Part shown: positions 22,322 to 31,844 of the stretch, piece by piece
How the letters are laid out: each line of letters starts with the position of its first letter
Numbering within the stretch: the first letter of the stretch is position 1
NCBI RefSeq assembly: GCF_000006985.1
Contig: NC_002932.3
Span: 1,413,109 to 1,477,108 of the forward strand
DNA from: Chlorobaculum tepidum TLS
GTDB taxonomy: Bacteria > Bacteroidota > Chlorobiia > Chlorobiales > Chlorobiaceae
Length of the DNA stretch: 64,000 nt
Direction: 5' to 3'
Notes under the pieces: generated by a model
Databases searched by the model: none
Seen by the model: only the letters and a program-made list of their open reading frames with translations
Told to the model about the DNA's origin: nothing
Made by a program: the position numbers and the translations under genes

Positions 22322-22359
22322 AAAAGTGGTATGTCCGGGCGGCAAACTCAATTTCGCCC

Positions 22360-22384
22360 TACCCACTTGAAGCAGCGAGTAACC
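22360..22384 (-). repeat. Right terminal inverted repeat of the ISL3 remnant
   Basis: Reads on the minus strand as GGTTACTCGCTGCTTCA followed by AGTGGGTA, 3 mismatches from the left end. Confidence 0.85.
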
Positions 22385-22719
22385 ACATTTATGTAATATC
22401 ACCAAGAAATCGCCACCAAAACTCCAGAGTCAACTCATGACCTTCGACAGCGTCTCCTGAAAAGCCCTTCAAAGCAGCATCCCGACCCCGACACCACCTT
22501 CATCGACACCACTCGACTTTCCTACTATTTTGTAGATAAAGCCACTTTCCTACACAATGGTAAGGTCACTCCATCCCCGTTTTACCTCCCGACATAAAAA
22601 ACAGAGCCTGAGTTGAGCATAGCCTCAACAAGCTGCCGCATCGATAATTCATTGACTGAAAACAGGTTACCGGATCGACAGAAAAATAATTCAAACAAAA
22701 TCGATAACCCGCCTCACTC
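22385..22719. promoter_or_regulatory. Upstream regulatory region of nifH
   Basis: About 335 bp without a gene between the insertion-sequence remnant and the sigma-54 promoter. It contains an exact 10-bp direct repeat ACTTTCCTAC at 22516-22525 and 22544-22553 (28-bp period), about 170-200 bp before the promoter, where an activator would be expected to bind. A classical NifA site TGT-N10-ACA was searched for and not found. Confidence 0.5.
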
Positions 22720-22735
22720 TGGCACAAAAATTGCT
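22720..22735 (+). promoter_or_regulatory. Sigma-54 promoter of the nifH operon
   Basis: TGGCAC-N5-TTGCT matches the -24/-12 consensus with the correct 10 nt between the GG (22721-22722) and GC (22733-22734). The transcript should start near 22746, about 77 nt before nifH. Confidence 0.93.
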
Positions 22736-22801
22736 CCTTATTCTTTAATTATTCAGGCATAGAAAAATATCGGCCTGAATATTTTCGACAGAAAAGAGTA
22801 A

Positions 22802-23647
<846 letters not shown>

Positions 23648-23718
23648 CAGGCTGGCGATCAATCAAAAAACCGTAATCTCTTGAAATTATAGCATTTAAC
23701 AAAGAGGAGAACAAACAC

Positions 23719-24069
23719 ATGTTAATGATCAGAACCATCGTCAGGCCGGAAAAAGTACACGATGTCATGCAGGGCCTGCTCGACGCCGGTTATCCGGCGG
23801 TCACCAAAATCTCGGTTGTTGGCCGAGGCAAGCAGCGCGGTCTGCGCGTCGGCGATGTGGTCTATGACGAACTGCCGAAGGAGATGCTGTTCCTCGTCGT
23901 GCCGGACGCCGACAAGGACTTCGTCATCCGCGCCATCATGGACAACGCAAAGACCGGCGACGGCAAGTTCGGTGACGGTAAAATCTTCGTGTCGGCTGTC
24001 GAAGAGGTCTACACGATCAGCTCTGGAATGAAGGAAAGCGAGACGCTGCTCGAAGCAAAGGAGGCCTGA
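23719..24069 (+). CDS. nifI1: PII-like nitrogenase regulator NifI1
   Basis: A 116-residue PII/GlnB-family protein. In methanogens and several anaerobes NifI1 and NifI2 form a complex that inhibits the MoFe protein when ammonium is present and is relieved by 2-oxoglutarate. Family features include the N-terminal MLMIRTIVRPEK, the T-loop region after VVGRGKQRG, and GDGKFGDGKIFVS near 81-93 (the PII B-loop line). AGAGGAG is a strong ribosome site. It overlaps the next gene by 1 nt (TGATG), which fits joint synthesis. Confidence 0.93.
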   Translation: MLMIRTIVRPEKVHDVMQGLLDAGYPAVTKISVVGRGKQRGLRVGDVVYDELPKEMLFLVVPDADKDFVIRAIMDNAKTGDGKFGDGKIFVSAVEEVYTISSGMKESETLLEAKEA

Positions 24070-24446
24070 TGAAAGAGATCATTTCAGTCATACGAATCAA
24101 CAAGGTGAACGAAACCAAGAAAGCGCTCATCGACGCTGGCATCCCGGCCTTCACGGCGACCGGCCGGGTGATGGGTCGCGGCAAGGGCCAGGTTCACTAC
24201 GACATCCTCCAGGGCGCCGAAGCAGGCCACCCGGAGGCGATTGCCCAGCTCGGTAACGCGCCGAGGCTCGTTGCCAAGCGAATCCTGACCGTGGTGGTTC
24301 CGGATGATCTGGCCCAGACGGCTATCGACACGATCATCAAAACCAACCAGACCGGCAAGCCGGGAGACGGCAAGATTTTCGTGACGCCGATTCTCGACAC
24401 CATCAGGGTCAGAACCGGAGAAGAGGGCGACGAAGCGCTTAAGTGA
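24069..24446 (+). CDS. nifI2: PII-like nitrogenase regulator NifI2
   Basis: The second PII-like subunit, 125 residues, acting with NifI1 in ammonium switch-off of nitrogenase by direct protein contact. It has a longer T-loop region than NifI1 (VMGRGKGQVHYDILQGAEAGH) and the PII B-loop line TGKPGDGKIFVTPI near 97-110. It starts within the stop codon of nifI1 and lies 47 bp before nifD. Confidence 0.93.
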   Translation: MKEIISVIRINKVNETKKALIDAGIPAFTATGRVMGRGKGQVHYDILQGAEAGHPEAIAQLGNAPRLVAKRILTVVVPDDLAQTAIDTIIKTNQTGKPGDGKIFVTPILDTIRVRTGEEGDEALK

Positions 24447-24493
24447 CGCAGAACAGAAACAATACTTTAAAGGTGTAAAGGGAGAACGTTACC

Positions 24494-26125
24494 ATGGAGG
24501 CGAAAGTACTCATACCAGATCCTTCCAAAATCAAGGAGGAACTGATCAATAAATACCCGGCCAAGGTCGCCAAAAAGCGCAGCAAGTCGATCGTGGTCAA
24601 CGACCCGGAGATCGTTCCTGAGGTGCAGGCCAACGTCCGTACGGTGCCGGGTATCATCACGCAGCGCGGCTGTGCCTACGCAGGCTGCAAGGGCGTGGTT
24701 CTTGGTCCGACGCGCGATATCGTAAACATCGTGCACGGCCCGATCGGCTGCAGCTTTTACGCATGGCTGACCCGCCGTAACCAGACAAGACCGGAAACCC
24801 CGGAGCATGAAAACTACATCACCTACTGCTTCTCGACCGACATGCAGGAAGAGCACGTGGTGTTCGGTGGCGAAAAGAAACTGAAGGTAGCGATCCAGGA
24901 GGCCTATGACCTCTTCCACCCGAAGGCCATCGCGATCTTCTCGACCTGCCCGGTCGGCCTGATCGGTGACGACGTGCACGCCGTAGCGAGAGAGATGAAA
25001 GAGAAGCTCGGCGACTGCAACGTCTTCGGCTTCAGCTGCGAAGGCTACCGCGGCGTCAGCCAGTCGGCTGGTCACCACATCGCAAACAACGGCGTGTTCA
25101 AGCACATGGTTGGCAACAACAACGAAGTCAAACCCGGCAAGTTCAAGCTGAACCTGCTCGGCGAGTACAACATCGGCGGCGACGCTTTCGAAATCGAGCG
25201 CCTGCTCGAGAAATGCGGCATCACACTTGTTGCCTCCTTCAGCGGCAACTCGACGGTTGGCGCCATCGAGAATGCACACACGGCTGACCTCAACGTCATC
25301 ATGTGTCACCGCTCGATCAACTACATGGGCGACATGATGGAGACCAAGTACGGTATTCCATGGATGAAAGTCAACTTCGTCGGCGCTGAATCGACCGCAA
25401 AGTCGCTGCGCAAGATCGCCGAGTACTTCGGTGACGAGGAGCTGAAAGCGAAGGTCGAAGAGGTGATTGCCGAAGAGGTTCCTGCTGTCAAGGCGATCAT
25501 CGACGAGATTCGTCCGAGAACCGAAGGCAAAACCGCCATGCTGTTCGTCGGCGGCTCGCGCGCTCACCACTACCAGGATCTGTTCTCGGAACTTGGCATG
25601 ACGACCATCGCCGCCGGTTACGAGTTCGCTCACCGCGATGACTACGAAGGCCGCGAAGTGCTGCCCAAGATCAAGATCGATGCCGACAGCAAAAACATCG
25701 AAGAGCTGAAGGTCACGGCCGATCCGGAGCTGTACAACCCGAGAAAGAGCAAAGCCGAACTCGAAGAGCTGAAAGCCAAAGGCCTTGAGATCAACGGCTA
25801 CGAAGGCATGATGAAACAGATGATGAAAAAGACCCTCGTAGTCGATGACATCAGCCACTACGAGTCCGAAAAGCTCATCGAGATGTACAAACCCGACATC
25901 TTCTGCGCCGGTATCAAGGAGAAGTATGTCGTCCAGAAGATGGGTGTGCCGCTCAAGCAGCTCCACAGCTACGACTACGGAGGTCCTTACACCGGCTTCA
26001 AGGGCGCGGTGAACTTCTACAAAGACATCGACCGCATGGTCAACAACCCGGTCTGGAAGATGATCAAGGCCCCCTGGGAGAAAAGTGAACCGGAGTCGCT
26101 GGAAGCCAGCTACGTCGCATCATAA
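24494..26125 (+). CDS. nifD: Nitrogenase MoFe protein alpha chain
   Basis: Carries the FeMo cofactor, the site of N2 reduction. P-cluster ligands are C60, C86 and C152 in the lines QRGCAYAGCKG, HGPIGCSFYA and FSTCPVGLIGDD. FeMo-cofactor ligands are C271 (NVIMCHRSINY) and H491 (LHSYDYGGPYTGF). At 543 residues it is longer than the Azotobacter chain; the extra part is a charged insertion of about 50 residues around 380-440 (GREVLPKIKIDADSKNIEEL onwards), as in clostridial and other anaerobic (cluster III) NifD. It is followed by nifK after 28 bp. Confidence 0.97.
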   Translation: MEAKVLIPDPSKIKEELINKYPAKVAKKRSKSIVVNDPEIVPEVQANVRTVPGIITQRGCAYAGCKGVVLGPTRDIVNIVHGPIGCSFYAWLTRRNQTRPETPEHENYITYCFSTDMQEEHVVFGGEKKLKVAIQEAYDLFHPKAIAIFSTCPVGLIGDDVHAVAREMKEKLGDCNVFGFSCEGYRGVSQSAGHHIANNGVFKHMVGNNNEVKPGKFKLNLLGEYNIGGDAFEIERLLEKCGITLVASFSGNSTVGAIENAHTADLNVIMCHRSINYMGDMMETKYGIPWMKVNFVGAESTAKSLRKIAEYFGDEELKAKVEEVIAEEVPAVKAIIDEIRPRTEGKTAMLFVGGSRAHHYQDLFSELGMTTIAAGYEFAHRDDYEGREVLPKIKIDADSKNIEELKVTADPELYNPRKSKAELEELKAKGLEINGYEGMMKQMMKKTLVVDDISHYESEKLIEMYKPDIFCAGIKEKYVVQKMGVPLKQLHSYDYGGPYTGFKGAVNFYKDIDRMVNNPVWKMIKAPWEKSEPESLEASYVAS

Positions 26126-26153
26126 GATGTAAAATATTAAAGGAGAATAATCG

Positions 26154-27533
26154 ATGTTATTACGTCATACCACAAAAGAAGTCAAAGAGCGCGAGGGGCT
26201 GACGATCAATCCGGCGAAAACCTGCCAGCCGATCGGCGCCATGTATGCCGCCCTCGGCATACACGGCTGCCTGCCCCACAGCCACGGCTCACAGGGCTGC
26301 TGCGCCTACCACCGCAGCACCTTGACCCGCCACTACAAGGAGCCGGTGATGGCCGCCACCAGCTCGTTCACCGAAGGCGCTTCGGTGTTCGGCGGCCAGG
26401 CCAACCTGCTTTCGGCCATCGAGACCATCTTTACGGTTTACGATCCGGAAGTGATCGCGGTGCACTCGACCTGCCTGTCCGAAACCATCGGAGACGACTT
26501 GCAGCAGATCACCAAGAAGGCCAGCGATGACGGCAAGATTCCTGAAGGCAAGTACGTCATCTACGCCAGCACCCCGAGCTACGTGGGTTCGCACATCACC
26601 GGTTACGCCAACATGGTGACCAGCATGACCGAGCAGTTCGCTGTCTCGACTGGCGAGAAGAAAGACCAGGTCAACGTCATCGCGGGCTGGATGGAACCGT
26701 CTGACATGCGCGAAATCAAGTCGCTGGCCTCGCGCCTTGGTGTCAAGATCGTGCTCTTCCCAGACACCTCCGACGTGCTCGACGCGCCGCAGACCGGCAA
26801 GCACGAGTTCTATCCGAAAGGCGGCATCACCATCAATGAGCTGAAAAGCGCCGGTGACAGCAAATGCTCGCTCGCGGTCGGCTGCATCAGCGCCGAACCG
26901 GCAGCAATCGCACTCGAAAAGAAGTGCAAGGTGCCCTTCGAAACCGTTGACATGCCGATCGGCCTGTCGGCAACCGACCGTTTCATCATGGCTCTCAGCA
27001 AAGCTGGCAGCGTGAAGGTACCGGATGAAATCACTGCCGAGCGTGGCCGTCTGGTAGACGTCATGGTCGACATGGAGCAGTACTTCTACGGCAAGAAGGT
27101 GGCGCTGTTCGGCGACCCCGACCAGCTCATCCCGCTCACCGAGTTCCTGCTCGATCTGGGCATGATACCGGCACATATCGTCAGCGGCACGCCGGGCCTG
27201 AGGTTCGAAAAACGCATGAAGGAGATCCTCGAACGGGCTCCGGGCGCGAACTTCCGCAACGGCCCGCAGGCAGACATGTTCCTGATGCACCAGTGGATCA
27301 AGAACGAGCCGGTTGACCTGCTCATCGGCAACACCTACGGCAAGTACATCGCACGTGACGAAGATATCCCGTTCGTGCGCTTCGGCTTCCCGATTCTCGA
27401 CCGTATCGGCCACAGCTACTTCCCGAACGTCGGGTACAGCGGCTCGCTCAGGCTGGTCGAGAAAATCCTCGGCGTGCTCATGGATCGTCAGGATCGCACG
27501 TCGCTGGAAGAGAAGTTCGAGCTGGTTATGTGA
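26154..27533 (+). CDS. nifK: Nitrogenase MoFe protein beta chain
   Basis: Forms the alpha2-beta2 MoFe protein with NifD and shares the P cluster. Ligands are C24 (NPAKTCQPIGA), C49 (HGSQGCCAYHR) and C107 (HSTCLSETIGDD). At 459 residues it lacks the N-terminal arm of about 50 residues found in proteobacterial NifK, as usual in anaerobes. AAAGGAG forms a good ribosome site. A long structured spacer follows before nifE. Confidence 0.97.
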   Translation: MLLRHTTKEVKEREGLTINPAKTCQPIGAMYAALGIHGCLPHSHGSQGCCAYHRSTLTRHYKEPVMAATSSFTEGASVFGGQANLLSAIETIFTVYDPEVIAVHSTCLSETIGDDLQQITKKASDDGKIPEGKYVIYASTPSYVGSHITGYANMVTSMTEQFAVSTGEKKDQVNVIAGWMEPSDMREIKSLASRLGVKIVLFPDTSDVLDAPQTGKHEFYPKGGITINELKSAGDSKCSLAVGCISAEPAAIALEKKCKVPFETVDMPIGLSATDRFIMALSKAGSVKVPDEITAERGRLVDVMVDMEQYFYGKKVALFGDPDQLIPLTEFLLDLGMIPAHIVSGTPGLRFEKRMKEILERAPGANFRNGPQADMFLMHQWIKNEPVDLLIGNTYGKYIARDEDIPFVRFGFPILDRIGHSYFPNVGYSGSLRLVEKILGVLMDRQDRTSLEEKFELVM

Positions 27534-27547
27534 CGGCCTGCCGGAGC

Positions 27548-27615
27548 CGGTTCGCGATCCAGAGGCTCGCCCGGACGGTGAAATCCAGAACACTGTCCGG
27601 CTTGTCCGCGAACCG
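27548..27615 (+). other. Nested RNA stem-loop in the nifK-nifE spacer
   Basis: An outer stem CGGTTCGCG (27548-27556) with CGCGAACCG (27607-27615) encloses an inner stem CCGGACGGTG (27571-27580) with CACTGTCCGG (27591-27600; 9 of 10 pairs). It starts 15 nt after the nifK stop. There is no U tract, so processing, 3'-end protection or partial termination is more likely than simple termination. Confidence 0.7.
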
Positions 27616-27664
27616 CTCACGACGACAACGTATCAGACAAGTTGACTGAAAGCTTGACAACCGT

Positions 27665-27687
27665 CCGCCTTCGATAACGGAAGGCGG
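27665..27687 (+). other. Second hairpin before nifE
   Basis: CCGCCTTC (27665-27672) pairs with GAAGGCGG (27680-27687), loop of 7 nt, ending about 23 nt before the nifE ATG and just before its ribosome site GAAGGGG. Confidence 0.6.
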
Positions 27688-27710
27688 GCGACAATGAAGG
27701 GGAAAAAGTA

Positions 27711-29078
27711 ATGGATACGCAGAAAATCAGCCTGCTCGAGGGCAGGGAAAAACAGGTCTATGAAAAGACCGCGGGTGGCGTAGAAGTGGACATCGCCTGC
27801 GACAAGACCAGCCTCTCCGGCTCGGTCAGCCAGCGTGCCTGTGTGTTCTGCGGTTCACGTGTCGTGCTCTATCCGGTAGCCGACGCCATTCACATCGTAC
27901 ACGGCCCGATCGGTTGCGCCGCCTACACCTGGGACATCCGGGGAGCGGTTTCGTCGGGACCTGAACTGCACCGGCTCAGCTTTTCGACCGACCTCCAGGA
28001 GATGGACGTCATCTACGGCGGCGAAAAGAAGCTCTACAAATCACTGATCGAACTGATCGACCAGTACCAGCCCAACGCGGCATTTATCTATTCGACCTGC
28101 ATCATCGGCCTGATTGGGGACGACATCGATGCGGTTTGCAAAAAAGTGGCCAAAGAGAAAGGAATCCCGGTCTTGCCGGTGCATTCCGAAGGTTTCAAGG
28201 GCACCAAGAAGGATGGCTACAAAGCCGCCTGCATGGCCCTCATGAAGCTGATCGGCCAGGGATCGACCGAGGGGATCAGCAAATACAGCATCAACATTCT
28301 CGGCGAATTCAACCTCGCCGGGGAAGCCTGGATCATCCGGGAATATTATGAAAAGATGGGCATCGAGGTGGTCGCCACCATGACCGGCGACGGACGCATC
28401 GACGACATCCGCCGCTCGCACGGCGCGTCGCTCAACGTGGTGCAGTGCTCCGGCTCGATGACCACCCTCGCCAAGGAGATGGAAGAGAAGTACGGCATCC
28501 CCTACATCCGCGTCTCCTACTTCGGCTTCGAGGATATGTCCAAATCGCTCTACGACGTAGCCCAGCACTTCCCCGAAAGGCCCGACATTATGGAGAAAGC
28601 CAAGGAGATCGTGCGCGACGAAATCAGGAAATACTACCCCGAGATGCAGAAGTTCAAGGCCGCGTTGGCCGGCAAGAAAGCTGCAATCTATGTCGGCGGA
28701 GCCTTCAAGACCTTCTCGCTCATCAAGGCGCTGCGCACCATCGGCATGTCGGTCGTGCTCGCCGGCTCGCAGACCGGCAACAAGCAGGATTACAAGAACC
28801 TGAAAGAGATGTGCGACGAAGGCACGGTGATCGTGGACGACTCCAACCCGGTCGAACTCTCCAAGTTCGTGCTTGAAAAGGAGGCCGACCTTTTGATCGG
28901 CGGCGTCAAGGAGCGCCCGATCGCCTTCAAGCTCGGCGTCGGCTTCTGCGACCACAACCACGAGCGCAAGATTCCGCTCGCCGGATTCATCGGCATGTAC
29001 TATTTCGCCAAGGAGGTTTACGAATCGGTGATGAGCCCCGTGTGGCAGTTCGCCCCGAGAAAAGGAGGTGCAAAATGA
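27711..29078 (+). CDS. nifE: Nitrogenase cofactor biosynthesis protein NifE
   Basis: With NifN it forms the scaffold that matures the NifB cofactor into FeMo cofactor before transfer to NifDK. The 455-residue protein is a NifD homologue and keeps the cluster-binding lines QRACVFCGSRVVLYP, HGPIGCAAYTWD and STCIIGLIGDDID. It begins after a 177-bp spacer with strong secondary structure and overlaps nifN by 4 nt (ATGA). Confidence 0.96.
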   Translation: MDTQKISLLEGREKQVYEKTAGGVEVDIACDKTSLSGSVSQRACVFCGSRVVLYPVADAIHIVHGPIGCAAYTWDIRGAVSSGPELHRLSFSTDLQEMDVIYGGEKKLYKSLIELIDQYQPNAAFIYSTCIIGLIGDDIDAVCKKVAKEKGIPVLPVHSEGFKGTKKDGYKAACMALMKLIGQGSTEGISKYSINILGEFNLAGEAWIIREYYEKMGIEVVATMTGDGRIDDIRRSHGASLNVVQCSGSMTTLAKEMEEKYGIPYIRVSYFGFEDMSKSLYDVAQHFPERPDIMEKAKEIVRDEIRKYYPEMQKFKAALAGKKAAIYVGGAFKTFSLIKALRTIGMSVVLAGSQTGNKQDYKNLKEMCDEGTVIVDDSNPVELSKFVLEKEADLLIGGVKERPIAFKLGVGFCDHNHERKIPLAGFIGMYYFAKEVYESVMSPVWQFAPRKGGAK

Positions 29079-30442
29079 CGACCAACGCTTCGGCCATGAC
29101 GGCCAAAACGGCCACGCAGAACGCCTGCAAGCTCTGCACTCCGCTCGGCGCGTGCCTGGCTTTCAGGGGCATCGAATCGTGTGTACCGTTCCTGCACGGC
29201 TCGCAGGGTTGCGCCACCTACATCCGCCGCTACCTCATCAGCCACTACAAGGAGCCGATCGACATCGCCTCCTCGAACTTCAACGAAGAGACGGCGGTCT
29301 TCGGCGGCAGCCACAACCTGCAGCTCGGCCTCAAGAACGTCACGCAGCAGTACAAGCCACAGGTGATCGGCATCGCCACCACCTGTCTGTCGGAGACCAT
29401 CGGTGACGACGTGCCGATGATTCTGAAGGATTACAAGGCGATCATGAACGACCCCAACCTGCCGACCATGATCTTCGCCTCGACGCCGAGTTACAGCGGC
29501 AGCCACATCGACGGCTTCCACACCGCCGTGCGCTCCGCCGTAAAAACTTTTGCCGTCGGCGGGGCGAAAAAGAACCTGCTCAACCTCTTTTCGGGAATGA
29601 TTTCACCGGCGGATATCCGCTACCTGAAGGAGATTCTGAAAGAGTTCGGCATGCCGTTCATGCTGCTGCCCGACTACTCGCAGACGCTTGACGGCGGTCC
29701 GTGGGGCGAGTACCACCGCATTCCGCCAGGCGGCACGCCGACGAGCGCTATCGCCGACAGCGGCAGCGCTGCAGCAAGCATCGAGTTCGGCTCGACGCTC
29801 GAAGCAAAGAAGTCTGCGGCTGGCTACCTCGAAGCAGAGTTTGGCGTTCCACGCCACCAGCTCCCGTTGCCGATCGGCATCAAGGCAACCGACCGTTTCT
29901 TCGCACTGCTCGAAGAGCTGACCGAAAAACCGATGCCTGAAAAATACGAAGACGAGCGCCGCCGCCTCGTTGACGCCTACGCCGATGGCCACAAATACAT
30001 CTTCGGCAGAAAGGCGATGCTCTACGGCGAGGAAGACCTGGTCATCTCGATGGCCGCTTTCCTGCGAGAAATCGGCGTCGTGCCAGTGCTCTGCGCCTCG
30101 GGGGGCAAGAGCGGCCAGATGAAGCAGCGGATGCTTGAGCTGATTCCCGACATGGATGAGCAGGGCATCGAAGCGTGCGAGGGCGTGGACTTCGTGGACA
30201 TCGAGCACGAAGCGGAGCGGCTCAAGCCGGATATGCTCATCGGCAACAGCAAGGGCTTCACGATGTCAAAAAAGCACGAGCTGCCGCTCATCAGAATCGG
30301 CTTCCCGATTCACGACCGCTTCGGCGGCCAGCGCCTGCACCACCTCGGCTATCGCGGTACGCAGGAGCTGTTCGACCGCATCGTCAACACCGTCATCGAA
30401 GAACGCCAGAAATCGTCGCCGATCGGCTACACCTATATGTAA
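29075..30442 (+). CDS. nifN: Nitrogenase cofactor biosynthesis protein NifN
   Basis: The second subunit of the NifEN scaffold, a NifK homologue. The 455 residues include NACKLCTPLGACLAFRG, LHGSQGCATYIRRYL and TTCLSETIGDD. The start was placed at MTTNASAMTAK, whose ATG overlaps the nifE stop; the 11 residues upstream lie inside nifE. AAAGGAGGTG just before this ATG is a near-perfect ribosome site. nifB follows 33 bp later. Confidence 0.96.
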   Translation: MTTNASAMTAKTATQNACKLCTPLGACLAFRGIESCVPFLHGSQGCATYIRRYLISHYKEPIDIASSNFNEETAVFGGSHNLQLGLKNVTQQYKPQVIGIATTCLSETIGDDVPMILKDYKAIMNDPNLPTMIFASTPSYSGSHIDGFHTAVRSAVKTFAVGGAKKNLLNLFSGMISPADIRYLKEILKEFGMPFMLLPDYSQTLDGGPWGEYHRIPPGGTPTSAIADSGSAAASIEFGSTLEAKKSAAGYLEAEFGVPRHQLPLPIGIKATDRFFALLEELTEKPMPEKYEDERRRLVDAYADGHKYIFGRKAMLYGEEDLVISMAAFLREIGVVPVLCASGGKSGQMKQRMLELIPDMDEQGIEACEGVDFVDIEHEAERLKPDMLIGNSKGFTMSKKHELPLIRIGFPIHDRFGGQRLHHLGYRGTQELFDRIVNTVIEERQKSSPIGYTYM

Positions 30443-30475
30443 TGAAGAATCAATCATGACCTGAAGGGAGGCATC

Positions 30476-31750
30476 ATGACACTCAATATCAAGAACCATC
30501 CGTGCTTCAACGACTCGTCGAGACACACCTACGGAAGAATACACCTGCCGGTCGCACCGAAGTGCAACATCCAGTGCAACTACTGCAACCGGAAGTTCGA
30601 CTGCATGAACGAAAACCGACCCGGCATCACCAGCAAGGTGCTTTCGCCCAGGCAGGCGCTCTACTACCTCGACAACGCCCTGAAACTCTCGCCGAATATC
30701 TCGGTGGTGGGCATCGCAGGCCCTGGCGACCCGTTCGCCAACCCGGAGGAGACGATGGAGACCCTGCGGCTCGTGCGTGAAAAGTACCCGGAGATGCTGC
30801 TCTGCGTCGCCACCAATGGCCTCGACATGCTGCCCTATATCGAGGAGCTTGCCGAGTTGCAGGTCAGCCACGTGACGCTGACAATCAACGCCATCGATCC
30901 GGAGATCGGTCAGGAGATCTACGCCTGGGTGCGCTACCAGAAGAAAATGTACCGCGATCGCCAGGCCGCCGAGCTTTTGCTCGAAAACCAGCTCGCCGCT
31001 CTGCAGAAGCTCAAGAGGTATGGCGTAACGGCCAAGGTCAACTCGATCATCATCCCCGGCGTCAACGACCAGCACGTGATTGAGGTGGCCCGTCAGGTCG
31101 CCTCGATGGGTGCGGACATTCTGAACGCGCTGCCTTACTACAACACGACGGAAACCGTGTTCGAGAACATTCCCGAACCTGATCCGATGATGGTCAGGAA
31201 GATTCAGGAGGAGGCCGGAAAGCTCCTGCCGCAGATGAAGCACTGCGCCCGCTGCCGCGCCGACGCGGTCGGCATCATCGGCGAAATCAACAGCGACGAA
31301 ATGATGGCGAAGCTCGCCGAAGCAGCGCTGATGCCGAAAAATCCCGACGAGCACCGCCCCTACATCGCCGTGGCGAGCCTCGAAGGCGTGCTCATCAACC
31401 AGCATCTCGGCGAAGCCGACCGCTTTCTGGTCTACGCGCTCGACGAGGAGAAGAAAAGCTGCACACTGGTCGATTCACGCCAGGCCCCGCCTCCCGGCGG
31501 AGGCAAGTTGCGCTGGGAAGCGCTCGCCGCGAAGCTCTCCGACTGCCGCGCTGTCTTGGTCAACAGCGCTGGCGATTCGCCGCAATCGGTTCTCAAAGCC
31601 AGTGGCATCGACGTCATGTCGATCGAAGGGGTGATCGAAGAGGCCGTGTATGGCGTTTTCACCGGCCAGAACCTGAAACACCTGATGAAAAGCAGCCAGA
31701 TCCACGCATGCAAAACAAGCTGCGGCGGCGACGGCAACGGCTGCGACTAA
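30476..31750 (+). CDS. nifB: FeMo-cofactor biosynthesis radical SAM protein NifB with NifX-like domain
   Basis: Joins two 4Fe-4S clusters and inserts a carbide from S-adenosylmethionine to make NifB-co, the cofactor core. Radical SAM cysteines C30, C34 and C37 (CNIQCNYC) lie in the N-terminal domain, with further conserved cysteines at C10 and C43. From about residue 295 a NifX/NafY-like domain follows (YIAVASLEGVLINQHLGEADRF), ending in a Cys-rich tail SCGGDGNGC. At 424 residues it is the fused two-domain type. GGGAGG gives a strong ribosome site. Confidence 0.96.
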   Translation: MTLNIKNHPCFNDSSRHTYGRIHLPVAPKCNIQCNYCNRKFDCMNENRPGITSKVLSPRQALYYLDNALKLSPNISVVGIAGPGDPFANPEETMETLRLVREKYPEMLLCVATNGLDMLPYIEELAELQVSHVTLTINAIDPEIGQEIYAWVRYQKKMYRDRQAAELLLENQLAALQKLKRYGVTAKVNSIIIPGVNDQHVIEVARQVASMGADILNALPYYNTTETVFENIPEPDPMMVRKIQEEAGKLLPQMKHCARCRADAVGIIGEINSDEMMAKLAEAALMPKNPDEHRPYIAVASLEGVLINQHLGEADRFLVYALDEEKKSCTLVDSRQAPPPGGGKLRWEALAAKLSDCRAVLVNSAGDSPQSVLKASGIDVMSIEGVIEEAVYGVFTGQNLKHLMKSSQIHACKTSCGGDGNGCD

Positions 31751-31763
31751 GTGATGATGAACT

Positions 31764-31791
31764 GTAAGGGCGATTCGCGAACCGCCCTTAC
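31764..31791 (+). other. Near-perfect 28-bp palindrome between nifB and the ferredoxin gene
   Basis: GTAAGGGCG (31764-31772) pairs with CGCCCTTAC (31783-31791), and the interior TTCGCGAA is itself a palindrome, so almost the whole element is self-complementary. It begins 13 nt after the nifB stop. There is no U tract; a processing or attenuation element, or a DNA-binding site, is possible. Confidence 0.6.
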
Positions 31792-31844
31792 TCAAACGAT
31801 TCTTTGACCTATTAGCTTTACACAACCACCATCAAACAACTATC

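Larger units (their letters stand above)
21478..22384. mobile_element. Decayed ISL3-family insertion sequence
   Basis: A 907-bp remnant bounded by 25-bp inverted repeats at 21478-21502 and 22360-22384 that match at 22 of 25 positions; the shared core is CTCGCTGCTTC then AGTGGGTA. This core is like ISL3-family ends. No 8-bp target duplication is visible (A tract on the left, ACATTTAT on the right). The internal transposase gene is frameshifted and partly deleted. It sits between nifA and the nifH promoter region. Confidence 0.85.

Noticed and set aside
22385-22719. NifA upstream activator sequence TGT-N10-ACA before nifH
   Set aside because: The TGT triplets seen (22392, 22530) are not followed by ACA at the right distance.
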